Made by a program: the position numbers and the translations under genes. Shown piece after piece: positions 36,412-45,377 of a stretch of DNA of 64,000 bases. This DNA comes from UBA11612 sp963662375 (lineage in GTDB: Bacteria > Pseudomonadota > Alphaproteobacteria > Rhodospirillales > Rhodospirillaceae). The notes below the pieces were generated by a model, which was given only the letters and a program-made list of their open reading frames with translations, did no database searches and had not been told where the DNA came from. The stretch is from the NCBI GenBank assembly GCA_963662375.2, contig CAXXRP010000004.1, forward strand, positions 62,001 through 126,000. The letters run 5' to 3'. Numbering within the stretch: position 1 is the first letter of the stretch; every line of letters begins with the position of its first letter.

Positions 36412-36927
36412 ATGGCGGCAACGCCGGCCTCATCGCCTCGCCCTCCTCATTCGCGGTCCACAAGCGACCGCAGCACGGCCCGGCTGGCGGCCGTGCAGGC
36501 GGTCTATCAAGCAGACGCGGCTGGCGCTCCCATCGATCAAATCATCAAGGATTTTTTGGCGGGACGCCTTGGCGGCATTGCCATCGTTACGGACGCGGAT
36601 ACCGAAGTAGATTCTGTTGTGAATCTCACCGAACCGGATAGCGAATTATTCATTGCACTTATGCGTAGTGTCCAGGACAGGGGCGGCGACATCGACAACA
36701 TGATTAAAGGCAGCGTCAGCGCCGAATGGCCATGGGAGCGTTTGGAGATGATATTGCGGGCTATCCTACGGATTGGTGCCGCCGAGCTGCTGACGCAATC
36801 GTCTACCCCCCCCAAAGTCAGCATCGCCGAATTTGTGGACGTGGCCCACGCATTTTACGGCGGCCCTGAACCGCGCATGGTGAACGCTGTGCTCGACCGC
36901 ATAGCCAGGGCGCTAGGCCGCGTGTGA
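36412..36927 (+). CDS. nusB: Transcription antitermination protein NusB
   Basis: An all-helical protein that binds boxA RNA with S10 during rRNA transcription. The family starts at TARLAAVQAVYQADAAG, with a long central insertion, then the conserved EWPWERLEMILRAILRIGAAEL and VSIAEFVDVAHAFYGGPEPR. An N-terminal extension of about 20 residues is Ser/Pro-rich. The start is uncertain: ATG at 36412 is chosen, TTG codons at 36391 and 36400 are possible. Its stop overlaps the thiL start. Confidence 0.9.
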   Translation: MAATPASSPRPPHSRSTSDRSTARLAAVQAVYQADAAGAPIDQIIKDFLAGRLGGIAIVTDADTEVDSVVNLTEPDSELFIALMRSVQDRGGDIDNMIKGSVSAEWPWERLEMILRAILRIGAAELLTQSSTPPKVSIAEFVDVAHAFYGGPEPRMVNAVLDRIARALGRV

Positions 36928-37928
36928 TGGTCGGCCGGGAGAAAGGCCGCGGCGAATTCGCGTTGATCGCCGATCTCTTTGCACCTCTGACCAAAGACGC
37001 AGCGGGCGCGCTGGGTTTGCTGGACGACGCGGCGCTGATCGACGTCCCGCCCGGGCGGCAAATGGTGGCGGCTGCGGACACACTCATGGCCGGCATACAC
37101 TTCCGCCTTGACGATCCGCCGGACCTCGTGGCCCGCAAAGCGCTGCGGGTGAACTTGTCGGACCTCGCCGCCATGGGCGCGGCGCCGTTGGGATTTCTAC
37201 AAACCTTAGCGTTGAGCGACGCGATAAATGACGCGTATCTCGAAAAATACACAGCAGGTTTGAGCGTCGATATTGACTATTTTGGTGTGCCCTTGCTTGG
37301 CGGCGACACTACTGCGGGAGCAGGGCCGTTCACGATTACGATCGCGGCTTTGGGCACGGTGGAGAAGGGGCAGGCGCTACTTCGTTCCGGAGCCGGTGTA
37401 GGCGACGTGCTTTGCGTCACCGGCACCATCGGCGACAGCGCGCTGGGGCTCGCCTGTTTTAACGGCGAGTTGAATTTGCGGGCCCAGTTTTCTGAACAGC
37501 TTCGCGTACGTTATCGCTTGCCGCTACCGCGGGTGAAATTTGCGCAGGGATTGGTGGGGCTGGCGACCGCGTGCGTGGATATTTCTGATGGACTTGTGGC
37601 CGACGTGGGACACATCTGCGCTGTGTCTGGTGTGTCGGCGGTGATCGATCAGGGCGCGGTGCCGCTGTCCGATGGTGCAGAAGCCGCTATCGCGCAGGAT
37701 GCCAAATGGTGGCAACACATCTTCGGCAAAGGAGATGATTATGAACTCGCTTTCACGGTGTCCCCGGGCGAACTAGGAAAGGCCGTCGCATTGGGAAGCG
37801 AGAACAGCGTATCCGTAACAGCCATTGGTCGCATTGCCGAGGTGACAGGTGATAGAGTAGGCGCCGTGGTGACGGACAGCGCTGGCGCCGAAATTCAGAT
37901 ATCCGCGGCTGGATTTCGTCACCGATGA
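36927..37928 (+). CDS. thiL: Thiamine-monophosphate kinase
   Basis: Makes thiamine diphosphate from thiamine monophosphate and ATP. The conserved LDDAALI and AADTLMAGIHF (metal-binding Asp residues), ALRVNLSDLAAMGA, LLGGDTTAGAGPFTI, CVDISDGLVADVGHI and FGKGDDYELAF blocks are all present. 333 residues, normal. The ATG overlaps the nusB TGA by one base, so translation is coupled. Confidence 0.95.
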   Translation: MVGREKGRGEFALIADLFAPLTKDAAGALGLLDDAALIDVPPGRQMVAAADTLMAGIHFRLDDPPDLVARKALRVNLSDLAAMGAAPLGFLQTLALSDAINDAYLEKYTAGLSVDIDYFGVPLLGGDTTAGAGPFTITIAALGTVEKGQALLRSGAGVGDVLCVTGTIGDSALGLACFNGELNLRAQFSEQLRVRYRLPLPRVKFAQGLVGLATACVDISDGLVADVGHICAVSGVSAVIDQGAVPLSDGAEAAIAQDAKWWQHIFGKGDDYELAFTVSPGELGKAVALGSENSVSVTAIGRIAEVTGDRVGAVVTDSAGAEIQISAAGFRHR

Positions 37929-38328
37929 GCGCAGACAAGCGGGACTTCTTCGCGAATTCTGAGGGCGTGGTTGAGGAAAGAGAAGGAGGGTTCGAACCGC
38001 CAGCGAGCCCGTTCCAGCTGGTGAAGGTCAGTGACATGATCGTGCCTGTGCTTATCGAAGGGCGGCTCGCTCGGCGGGTGTTCGTTACACTGCCGTTGGT
38101 GGTTGAAAAGCCCGTATACAAGACATTGGCTTAAGACAACCTTCTTCATTACCAGCATATTTTGGTGTAGAGGCTGATTTTTTACTTTCAATCGCACTTC
38201 ACAAACAGAGACGTCATAGATATCAGGGATCTCAAGCTAAAACTGAGAGCGTATTCGGTGGAGATTTACGCGATCTCATAATCTATGTTCTGTTGATCAA
38301 CGTCTTCCAACAGGATGTGGGGCGTTGA
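37925..38328 (+). pseudogene. Degraded conserved hypothetical gene between thiL and hppA
   Basis: After an open N-terminal piece (SPFQLVKVSDMIVPVLIEGR, then RVFVTLPLVVEKPVYKTLA) there is a stop. The coding character continues across stops and shifts as DNLLHYQHILV, then DVIDIRDLKLKLRAYSVEIY, then YVLLINVFQQDVGR before a TGA at 38328. The layout (IVPVxxEGR strand, then a helix with RDLKLKLRAY and a final LLINVFQQD) suggests a single small protein of about 130-150 residues. It is FliL-like in general pattern, but I do not recognise the family with confidence. Confidence 0.45.
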
Positions 38329-38531
38329 GGTTCGGGGCCACGCTCGCGCTGGGATAGACTAACCTCCCGGGCCGCTAATTTGTTGCCCCCGCTAGCCCCT
38401 TCTGGCAATCTCCCGCCGCTCTTGAAGGTGAAAGTGCGAGGCACCGATTAAATAATTGAAAGCGTTATTCGGGCTGCGCAACGGGCATAACAGCGTTCGT
38501 ATCGAATCAACGACTCAGCAATGGGGTAAAC

Positions 38532-40616
38532 ATGACCTCTCTCGAAACTCTCGTAATTGCCTGCGGCGTGCTGGCGGTCCTTTACAGCGGCTACGGCGCC
38601 CGCCGCGTGCTCGGCAAGGACGCCGGCAATGAACGGATGCAGGAAATCGCGTCCGCAATACAAGAGGGGGCGGCGGCTTTTCTGAACCGCCAATATACAA
38701 CCATCAGCATAGCCGGCGTGGTTGTGGCGATTATTCTCGCCGCGACGCTCGGCATCAAAGTAGCAATCGGCTTTGTAATCGGTGCGGTGCTTTCGGGTAT
38801 CGCCGGTTATGCGGGCATGAACGTTTCGGTGCGGGCCAATGTACGCACCGCCGCCGCAGCCATGAGCGGCGGCCAGAAGAAAGCGCATGACGTTGCCTTC
38901 CAAGCCGGTGCTACCACTGGACTTTTGGTGGTCGGCCTCGGGCTGCTCGGTGTGGCTGGGTACTACATCGTCCTCAAAGGCCTGCCGAACGCAGACCAAC
39001 GCGAGGTGATTGAAGGTCTTGTGGCCCTTAGCTTTGGCGCGTCGCTGATCTCGATTTTCGCGCGTCTCGGTGGCGGCATTTTCACAAAGGGTGCCGATGT
39101 TGGCGCTGACCTCGTGGGCAAAGTCGAAGCGGGTATACCCGAGGACGATCCCCGTAACCCGGCGGTGATCGCCGACAATGTAGGCGACAACGTTGGCGAT
39201 TGCGCCGGTATGGCCGCCGATCTTTTTGAAACCTACGCGGTGACCATCGTTGCGACGATGCTTCTCGGCTCGATCTATTTCGCCGGCGACGTCAGCGTTC
39301 AGGCGATGTCCTACCCGCTTGTTCTGGGCGCGGTGTGCATAATCGCCTCGGTGGTCGGAACGTTCTTCTCGGGCATCGGTGCTAGCGGCAAGATTATGGC
39401 TGCCCTGTACCGCGGGTTCATTGTAACCGCCGTGCTGTCGGCGATACTGATCGTTGTCATTACCAAACAATGGTTTGACGAGGGCTTCATCACGAACGAC
39501 GGCGTGCTCATCTCGTCCGATAATCTCATCACTTGTGCCTTCGTCGGGCTTGTGGTGACGGGCCTGATCATTTGGATCACCGAGTACTACACGGGGACTG
39601 GATTTCGCCCGGTGCAGTCCGTTGCGTCGGCGTCAACCACTGGCCACGGCACCAACATCATTCAAGGCTTGGCCGTGTCCATGGAAGCCACGGCTTTGCC
39701 GGTGCTGGTGATCTCGGCCGGCATTATCGTGGCGCACATGGCTGCTGGATTGTTCGGACTGGCGGTCGCGGCAACTACCATGCTGGCGCTGGCGGGAATC
39801 GTTGTAGCGCTGGATGCATATGGTCCGGTCACCGACAACGCGGGCGGCATCGCCGAAATGGCGCAGTTGCCTACGGAAGTACGCACCGTTACCGACGCCC
39901 TGGATGCCGTGGGCAACACGACCAAGGCTGTGACCAAAGGCTACGCCATCGGCTCTGCCGGTCTGGCGGCACTGGTGCTATTCGCCGCATATACGGAAGA
40001 CTTGAAGCACTATTTCGGCCACTTGAATATCGAGTTTAGGCTCGAAAACCCCTACGTGATTGTAGGCTTGTTCATTGGCGGTCTGCTGCCCTATCTGTTC
40101 GCCTCGCTCGGTATGCAAGCGGTGGGACGTGCTGCTGGATCCGTCGTCAACGAAGTGCGCCGTCAGTTCAAGGAAATCCCCGGCATCATGACAGGCGAGG
40201 GCAAGCCTGACTATGGCCGGGCGGTGGACATGCTGACCAAAGCGGCGATCAAGGAGATGGTGATTCCCTCGCTGCTGCCTGTGCTTTCGCCGATCGTGCT
40301 TTATTTCGCGATCTTGATGATTGCCGGGCAAGGAGAGGCGTTCACAGCCGTGGGAGCCATGCTTCTTGGAACCATCGTTACTGGGCTGTTTGTCGCCATC
40401 TCCATGACATCGGGCGGTGGCGCTTGGGACAATGCCAAGAAGTTCATCGAAGATGGCAATCACGGCGGCAAGGGCTCTGAGGCCCATAAGGCCGCGGTGA
40501 GCGGCGATACCGTCGGCGATCCTTACAAGGACACTGCAGGCCCAGCAGTAAACCCCATGATCAAGATCATAAATATTGTCGCTCTGTTGTTGCTGGCCGT
40601 ATTGGCCAAGCACTAA
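38532..40616 (+). CDS. hppA: Proton-translocating pyrophosphatase, K+-independent type
   Basis: This integral membrane pump couples PPi hydrolysis to proton export. About 15-16 membrane helices are visible. Catalytic acidic motifs are DVGADLVGKVEAGIPEDDPR and NPAVIADNVGDNVGDCAGMA (about residues 193-235), and the C-terminal DTVGDPYKDTAGPAVNPMI. In GNTTKAVTKGYAIG Lys465 is at the position that distinguishes K+-independent (Lys) from K+-dependent (Ala) enzymes in this family. 694 residues, normal. It is followed by a terminator. Confidence 0.96.
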   Translation: MTSLETLVIACGVLAVLYSGYGARRVLGKDAGNERMQEIASAIQEGAAAFLNRQYTTISIAGVVVAIILAATLGIKVAIGFVIGAVLSGIAGYAGMNVSVRANVRTAAAAMSGGQKKAHDVAFQAGATTGLLVVGLGLLGVAGYYIVLKGLPNADQREVIEGLVALSFGASLISIFARLGGGIFTKGADVGADLVGKVEAGIPEDDPRNPAVIADNVGDNVGDCAGMAADLFETYAVTIVATMLLGSIYFAGDVSVQAMSYPLVLGAVCIIASVVGTFFSGIGASGKIMAALYRGFIVTAVLSAILIVVITKQWFDEGFITNDGVLISSDNLITCAFVGLVVTGLIIWITEYYTGTGFRPVQSVASASTTGHGTNIIQGLAVSMEATALPVLVISAGIIVAHMAAGLFGLAVAATTMLALAGIVVALDAYGPVTDNAGGIAEMAQLPTEVRTVTDALDAVGNTTKAVTKGYAIGSAGLAALVLFAAYTEDLKHYFGHLNIEFRLENPYVIVGLFIGGLLPYLFASLGMQAVGRAAGSVVNEVRRQFKEIPGIMTGEGKPDYGRAVDMLTKAAIKEMVIPSLLPVLSPIVLYFAILMIAGQGEAFTAVGAMLLGTIVTGLFVAISMTSGGGAWDNAKKFIEDGNHGGKGSEAHKAAVSGDTVGDPYKDTAGPAVNPMIKIINIVALLLLAVLAKH

Positions 40617-40645
40617 ATTCGACAGGCTACGATACAAAGAATTCT

Positions 40646-40678
40646 GCCCCGGTCAGGTATGGCCGGAGCGTTTTTTTT
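40646..40678 (+). terminator. Rho-independent terminator of hppA
   Basis: GCCCCGGTC and GGCCGGAGC form a 9-bp stem with one mismatch and one wobble around AGGTAT, followed by eight T residues. Confidence 0.85.
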
Positions 40679-40701
40679 CGGCAAATGATGTGATGCGAGT
40701 C

Positions 40702-41205
40702 CTACAGACCGCCGGGGGCACCCGGTCCGCCGGGTGCGCCCCGGCCGGTTGGGCCTTGAGTGCCGAAGCGTCCTATGTTGCCGATGAGTTGCTCGAGCAG
40801 ACTATACTCACGGCCCTTGGTTGGGGTCGCGCGCTGTGCAATGGCCACGCTCTGTCCATCCTCGAGTGTCAGCTCACGCAGGCTCGAAAGAATGCCGCGC
40901 TCGTCAAAGTCCAACGCCAGGACCGAGCGGTCGAGTTCGTGGACCGGATAGAACGCATATTGCGTTGTATGGGCGCTGATGTAGTACCAAATCTCATTGC
41001 CGAAGACGCTGGTGGTGGCCGGAGTGCCCAAAAGGGCCCGCACGTCCTGGCGGGTTTGTTCGCCGGGCGATAGCTGCGCAAGGGCTTCGGGCAGCGGTTG
41101 ATTGCCGCGCAGATACACGTCTTTGGCACAGCCGCCCGCAAGCACCGCCGCCAAGGCAAATGCGGCAGCCTGAATGAGAAGGGGCGAGCTGTTCTTGGTG
41201 CCCAT
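40702..41205 (-). CDS. bamE: Outer-membrane assembly lipoprotein BamE (SmpA/OmlA)
   Basis: A lipoprotein signal (FALAAVLAGGC) precedes the BamE fold: a helix-strand-strand domain with SPGEQTRQDVRALLGTPAT, the family signature, then IWYYISAHTTQYAFYP and VLALDFDERGIL. The C-terminal 30 residues are Gly/Pro-rich (GTQGPTGRGAPGGPGAPGG), a tail not typical of gammaproteobacterial BamE. The ATG at 41205 puts the signal at the N-terminus; an upstream ATG at 41277 would add 24 residues. It is divergently transcribed from the cytochrome chaperone gene. Confidence 0.9.
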   Translation of the reverse strand: MGTKNSSPLLIQAAAFALAAVLAGGCAKDVYLRGNQPLPEALAQLSPGEQTRQDVRALLGTPATTSVFGNEIWYYISAHTTQYAFYPVHELDRSVLALDFDERGILSSLRELTLEDGQSVAIAQRATPTKGREYSLLEQLIGNIGRFGTQGPTGRGAPGGPGAPGGL

Positions 41206-41294
41206 GACGAGCCGTATTATACCACGTAGCGCCGTCGTCCAAGCCCCCTTCGGGGCGGGCCGGTTCGGAACAGCCATTTTCGGACGTGTTATTT

Positions 41295-41869
41295 ATGAAT
41301 ATTGCCCGCCTTTTTCGCCGCGCGAAGCTGCGCCTCTCACCGGCTGATGCGCTTTATAGCGCAGTAGTGGAAAAATCGCGCGATGCTGCTTTTTATGCCT
41401 CTTTCGGTGTGCCGGACACCGTGGACGGGCGATTTGATATGATTGTTATTCACACCATGCTGGTGTTCCGGCGGCTGCGGGACGGCGGCTCGAACGCCGA
41501 TAACACAGACAGATGCTGTTCGACTGGATGTTCAAGGACATGGATAGGTCGCTGCGGGAAATGGGCGTCGGTGATGTCGGCGTTGCCAGACACATTAAGA
41601 AAATGGCCAAAGCGTTTTACGGTCGGGCGGCCGAGTACGAGAAAGGATTGGATGGTGACCCGGCGGTGCTCGCGCAGTCTTTGGAGACCAATGTCTTCCG
41701 CCAAGGCACACCATCACCTGCCGCGTTGGTTAGCATGGCGGATTACCTCCGCCGCGCTGCATCTTTTCTCGGCCAGCAAAGCGTAGCGGATATTGTCGCG
41801 GGGTGTGTGCGGTTCCCGGAAACTGTTCATGAAGCGGATGATGGCGCCGATTCACCCATCAACGCCTGA
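41295..41869 (+). pseudogene. Ubiquinol-cytochrome c chaperone family protein, single frameshift
   Basis: The family assists assembly of the cytochrome bc1 complex. The N-terminal part ALYSAVVEKSRDAAFYASFG, VPDTVDGRFDMIVIHTMLVF and RRLRDGG is in the first frame. After about 41505 the homology is in a second frame: MLFDWMFKDMDRSLREMGVG, DVGVARHIKKMAKAFYGRAA, to the stop at 41869. A single indel near GATAACACAGACAG would restore about 190 residues, normal length. As the only break in an otherwise conserved gene of a housekeeping cluster, this one may be a sequencing error. Confidence 0.75.
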
Positions 41870-42413
41870 ATGCTCCTATCCGATCGAGGTTGTGAGCCTA
41901 CCTTCGGAGGGACGCAGCAATGACCTCGCCGCGATACTGGAAGAGCGGGAAGCCGTTGTGGCTCGTCTCGGACTCCAAGAGTTGAGCTCACTTACGGCTT
42001 CGCTCTTGGTGGCACGAACGAGCGGAGGCTTTATTGCCGTCACCGGATACTTCGAAGCGGAAGTCGTGCAGACCTGCGTCGTCACGCTCGTGCCGGTTCG
42101 CTCGAGGGTACGGGAAAATATCTCAGCAATGTTCATGGAGGATGGAAGTGCGTCGGCTGACAAAAAGCATAGCGGGGCCGAGGAACTTATTTCCATCGAG
42201 GACGATGATCCCCCAGAACTTGTGAAAGAGGGGCTAATCGACCTGGGAGAGTTGGTTGTAGAGCAGCTTGCCCTGGCCCTAGACCCATATCCACGGGCGC
42301 CAGGGGTGAACTTCGGAGCCGTGACCTGGGGTTCAGACGAAGTCGGGGAGACGCCGTTTGGCGATAAGCCGTTCGCCGTATTGGGAAAACTTAAGAATAT
42401 CAAGCCTAGTTAG
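41841..42413 (+). CDS. yceD: YceD/DUF177 family protein (large-subunit rRNA accumulation)
   Basis: The protein overlaps the chaperone gene's end and is followed by rpmF, as in most proteobacteria. The DUF177 core is seen: a VVLTLVPVRSRV-like strand after the CVVT segment (original FEAEVVQTCVVTLVPV), an acidic region EELISIEDDDPPELV, and the IDLGELVVEQLALALDPYPR signature. Its family is needed for normal 23S rRNA accumulation in E. coli and plants. The start is uncertain among ATGs at 41829, 41838 and 41841; none has a strong ribosome-binding site. Confidence 0.85.
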   Translation: MAPIHPSTPECSYPIEVVSLPSEGRSNDLAAILEEREAVVARLGLQELSSLTASLLVARTSGGFIAVTGYFEAEVVQTCVVTLVPVRSRVRENISAMFMEDGSASADKKHSGAEELISIEDDDPPELVKEGLIDLGELVVEQLALALDPYPRAPGVNFGAVTWGSDEVGETPFGDKPFAVLGKLKNIKPS

Positions 42414-42425
42414 CCGGGAACCTGC

Positions 42426-42454
42426 TTGCACCGATGTGCAATTTTCGTTATCTA
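42426..42454 (+). promoter_or_regulatory. Possible sigma-70-type promoter of rpmF-plsX-fabH
   Basis: TTGCAC (42426-42431) and TATCTA (42449-42454) are separated by 17 bp in the gap upstream of rpmF. Consensus resemblance is the only evidence. Confidence 0.4.
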
Positions 42455-42531
42455 GTCGCCCTTCCAAGGGTGGCGAGGTGCTTATAGAGTGCCCAAAATT
42501 GAGGCCGCCTTCACCACGAAAGACGGCGATA

Positions 42532-42720
42532 ATGGCGGTACCTAAACAAAAGATTTCCAAGTCGCGCCGCAACATGCGCCGCTCACACCATGCGCTGACA
42601 GGGGGTGACTATCAGGAATGCCCCAATTGCGGTGAATTGAAGCGCCCGCATCATGTTTGCGCGTCCTGCGGTCACTATGACGGCCGGGCAGTAGCGGCGG
42701 ACTCTGAGACTGTTGCTTAG
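42532..42720 (+). CDS. rpmF: 50S ribosomal protein L32
   Basis: The 62-residue protein begins MAVPKQKISKSRRNMRRSHH and has a zinc ribbon, C-x-x-C in ECPNCGE and again in CASCGH. The open frame extends 58 codons upstream, but the conserved MAVPK start is at 42532. The yceD-rpmF-plsX-fabH order is a classical one. Confidence 0.96.
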   Translation: MAVPKQKISKSRRNMRRSHHALTGGDYQECPNCGELKRPHHVCASCGHYDGRAVAADSETVA

Positions 42721-42844
42721 CGGCCACGTCTTATATCTTTGTACGTAATTAGGCGTCCTGCGGCGCCCTCCACGGCGGAGCGGCCCGAAATATCACGACG
42801 ACGCCAAACCACCGCGTTTCAGCTTAATCGGTTGGGAGACTTTT

Positions 42845-43933
42845 TTGAACGCGCCTTTCAACCTTTCTATTGATGCCATGGGCGGCGATCACGCGCCCGA
42901 CATCGTCATAAAGGCCGTCGCGGAAGCGCATCTCCGGTATCCGCATGCGCGTTTTCTCCTGTTCGGCGACGAGAAAAGAATCCAACCGGCGCTGGACGTG
43001 AACGCAGCGCTGGCAGCTTGTTGTAAAATTCGCCACACGGACGATGTAGTGACGGGTGATGCCAGACCCAGCCAGGTTATCCGCTCGGGGCGCAACACCA
43101 GCATGTGGAAAGCCATCGAAGCGGTAAAGTCCGGCGAGGCACGAGGTGTTGTTTCCGCAGGCAATACCGGCGCACTCATGGCCATGGCCAAGTTCATCAT
43201 GCGGATGCTGCCGGGCATCGACCGACCTGCCATCTGCTCGCTGTTTCCGACACGGATCGGTGAAACGGTCATGCTGGATCTCGGCGCCAATGCTCAATCC
43301 GACGCGCGCAATCTCGTTGAGTTTGCGGTGATGGGCGAATGTTTTGCCCGGGCCATGCTGGCCCTTGAGCGCCCGAGTGTCGGGCTGCTGAATATCGGAT
43401 CAGAGGATTTGAAAGGCACCAGCCTTTTGCGTGATGCGGCGCAAACGCTGCGCAGTTCGCATTTGGATATGGAGTTCGCCGGATTTGTCGAGGGCGACGA
43501 TATCTCCAAGGGGACCGTGGACGTCGTCGTCACGGACGGATTCACCGGAAACGTGGCCTTGAAGACTGCCGAGGGCACGGCAAAATTATTCTCTGAGTTC
43601 TTGACGAACGCGATCAAGAGCTCAATTCTAGCGCAATTCGGCATGATCTTCGCAAAACCCGTTCTCGCCCAGGTGATGGCGCGGTCCGATCCTCGCCGTT
43701 ATAATGGTGCCTTATTTGTTGGTGTGAATGGTGTAGTTGTGAAGAGTCATGGCGGCACCGACGCGATTGGTTTTGCCAATGCAATCGGCGTCGCTGTCGA
43801 TATGATCTCACGCGATCTCAATAGTCGTATTGGTGAACAAATGGTGCACATCGCCGCGCAAGCCGTGCCGACGGATACGCCGGAAGAAAAGCTTACCACC
43901 ACAGCGCTGGCGGTGGGCTCAGCGTCTCCGTGA
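42845..43933 (+). CDS. plsX: Phosphate acyltransferase PlsX
   Basis: PlsX converts acyl-ACP to acyl-phosphate for phospholipid synthesis. The N-terminal LSIDAMGGDHAPDIVIKA and the central GEARGVVSAGNTGALMAMAK signature are clear, as are the VVTDGFTGNVALKTAEGTA and GGTDAIGFANAI blocks. 362 residues. The start is a TTG at 42845, so translation may be moderated. Its stop overlaps the fabH ATG by one base. Confidence 0.95.
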   Translation: MNAPFNLSIDAMGGDHAPDIVIKAVAEAHLRYPHARFLLFGDEKRIQPALDVNAALAACCKIRHTDDVVTGDARPSQVIRSGRNTSMWKAIEAVKSGEARGVVSAGNTGALMAMAKFIMRMLPGIDRPAICSLFPTRIGETVMLDLGANAQSDARNLVEFAVMGECFARAMLALERPSVGLLNIGSEDLKGTSLLRDAAQTLRSSHLDMEFAGFVEGDDISKGTVDVVVTDGFTGNVALKTAEGTAKLFSEFLTNAIKSSILAQFGMIFAKPVLAQVMARSDPRRYNGALFVGVNGVVVKSHGGTDAIGFANAIGVAVDMISRDLNSRIGEQMVHIAAQAVPTDTPEEKLTTTALAVGSASP

Positions 43934-44904
43934 TGCGCCGCTCCGTTATTCAAGGGGTCGGGGCCTACCTTCCGGAGAGGATCCTGACCAACCAAGAACT
44001 TGTTCAAAGAGTCGATACGACGGACGAATGGATCGTCGAGCGCACGGGCATTCGCCAACGCCACGTGGCCGCGGACGATCAAAAGACATCAGACCTTGCC
44101 ATCGCCGCGGCAACGCGCGCACTGGAAGCGGCCGGCCGCGATGGCAGCGATGTAGATCTGTTTGTAGTGGCGACGACGACTCCTGACGAAACCTTTCCCG
44201 CTACAGCAGTAAGCGTACAGAACGCCTTGGGCAGGCCCGGCGTGCCGTCTTTCGACATTCAGGCGGTGTGCTCAGGATTCGTGTACGGGATCGCCGTGGT
44301 AGATAATTTCATCAAGGCGAGACAGGCCAAGTGCGCAGTGTTGGTGGGCGCAGAAATTTTTTCGCGTATCGTCGATTGGGATGACCGGACAACGTGCGTG
44401 CTCTTCGGTGACGGCGCGGGCGCGGTCGTTGTCGGCGCGGAGGACGGGCAGGGCACATTGGCCGACCGCGGAATTCTCTCAACGCACCTTCATTCCGACG
44501 GCCGATATCACGACATGCTTTACGTGGACGGCGGACCCGCGACCACGCAAACGGCGGGCTACGTCCGCATGAAGGGCAAGGAAGTATTTCGACACGCCGT
44601 GGTGAATCTTTCGCATGCGGTGAAGGAAGCACTCGAAGCAAACAACATCGGCATTGATGATGTGGATTGGCTGGTGCCGCACCAAGCCAACAAGCGAATC
44701 CTCGACAGCACGGCGTCAAAGCTTGGCCTTGATCCGGCGAAGGTGATTGTGACGGTGGACCAACACGCCAATACCTCGGCGGCCTCGATTCCGCTGGCCT
44801 TCGCGGCCGGCGTGGCGGACGGGCGGATCAAGCCCGGCCAATTGATCCTCATGGAGGCCATGGGCGGCGGGTTCACGTGGGGCTCGGCCCTGATACGCCT
44901 CTAA
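43933..44904 (+). CDS. fabH: 3-oxoacyl-[acyl-carrier-protein] synthase III
   Basis: Initiates fatty acid synthesis by condensing acetyl-CoA with malonyl-ACP. The catalytic triad is visible: Cys113 in DIQAVCSGFVYG, His in LVPHQANKRI and Asn in DQHANTSAASIPLA. The WIVERTGIRQRH start region is typical. 323 residues. ATG overlaps the plsX stop. A short inverted repeat ACTGGGATTCCCAGT immediately follows the stop (44905-44919) and could weakly terminate. Confidence 0.96.
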   Translation: MRRSVIQGVGAYLPERILTNQELVQRVDTTDEWIVERTGIRQRHVAADDQKTSDLAIAAATRALEAAGRDGSDVDLFVVATTTPDETFPATAVSVQNALGRPGVPSFDIQAVCSGFVYGIAVVDNFIKARQAKCAVLVGAEIFSRIVDWDDRTTCVLFGDGAGAVVVGAEDGQGTLADRGILSTHLHSDGRYHDMLYVDGGPATTQTAGYVRMKGKEVFRHAVVNLSHAVKEALEANNIGIDDVDWLVPHQANKRILDSTASKLGLDPAKVIVTVDQHANTSAASIPLAFAAGVADGRIKPGQLILMEAMGGGFTWGSALIRL

Positions 44905-44971
44905 ACTGGGATTCCCAGTGAAAACTGCGCTATTCATCCTCGAAGACCTGGTCAGTCACAAGAGAACACAA

Positions 44972-45000
44972 TTGACGGCCAAGATCTGAGCGGCTAACCT
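44972..45000 (+). promoter_or_regulatory. Possible sigma-70-type promoter of ihfA
   Basis: TTGACG (44972-44977) and TAACCT (44995-45000) are 17 bp apart, 36 bp before the ihfA start. Based on consensus similarity only. Confidence 0.45.
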
Positions 45001-45035
45001 TTTGTAAATAAGCTGCTTCTAGGGAGAGCGCAACG

Positions 45036-45377
45036 ATGGGCGGCACGATAACCCGAGCGCAACTAGCCGAAGCTATTTATCGAGAAGTGGGTTTGTCGCG
45101 GAATGGATCAGCGGACTTGCTTGAATTGGTGCTCAGCGAAATTGCGCAGTCTTTGTTGAAGAATGAGACCGTAAAAATTTCGTCGTTCGGGAGTTTCTCC
45201 GTGCGCCACAAAGGCCAACGGATTGGCCGCAATCCGAAGACCGGCGAAGAGGTGCCCATTCTTCCGCGCAAGGTGCTGGTGTTTCGAGCGTCGCAGGTCT
45301 TGAAGGCACGGATTTGCGAAGGCCCTGCCAACCGGGCCGGCCAGGGCCTGCCATCCCCTAATCCGCCGACTTCGTGA
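45036..45377 (+). CDS. ihfA: Integration host factor subunit alpha
   Basis: A DNA-bending nucleoid protein, partner of IhfB. It begins TITRAQLAEAIYREVGLSRN; the beta-arm region reads KISSFGSFSVRHKGQRIGRN followed by PKTGEEVPILPRKVLVFRAS, with the Pro that intercalates DNA in the RNPKTG turn. 113 residues with a slightly extended C-terminus. GGGAGAG lies 6 bp upstream. The merR GTG overlaps its stop. Confidence 0.95.
   Translation: MGGTITRAQLAEAIYREVGLSRNGSADLLELVLSEIAQSLLKNETVKISSFGSFSVRHKGQRIGRNPKTGEEVPILPRKVLVFRASQVLKARICEGPANRAGQGLPSPNPPTS

Noticed and set aside
38448..39470. A 340-codon minus-strand frame opposite hppA
   Set aside because: Antisense of a highly conserved membrane pump; His/Arg-rich sequence with no recognisable motif.
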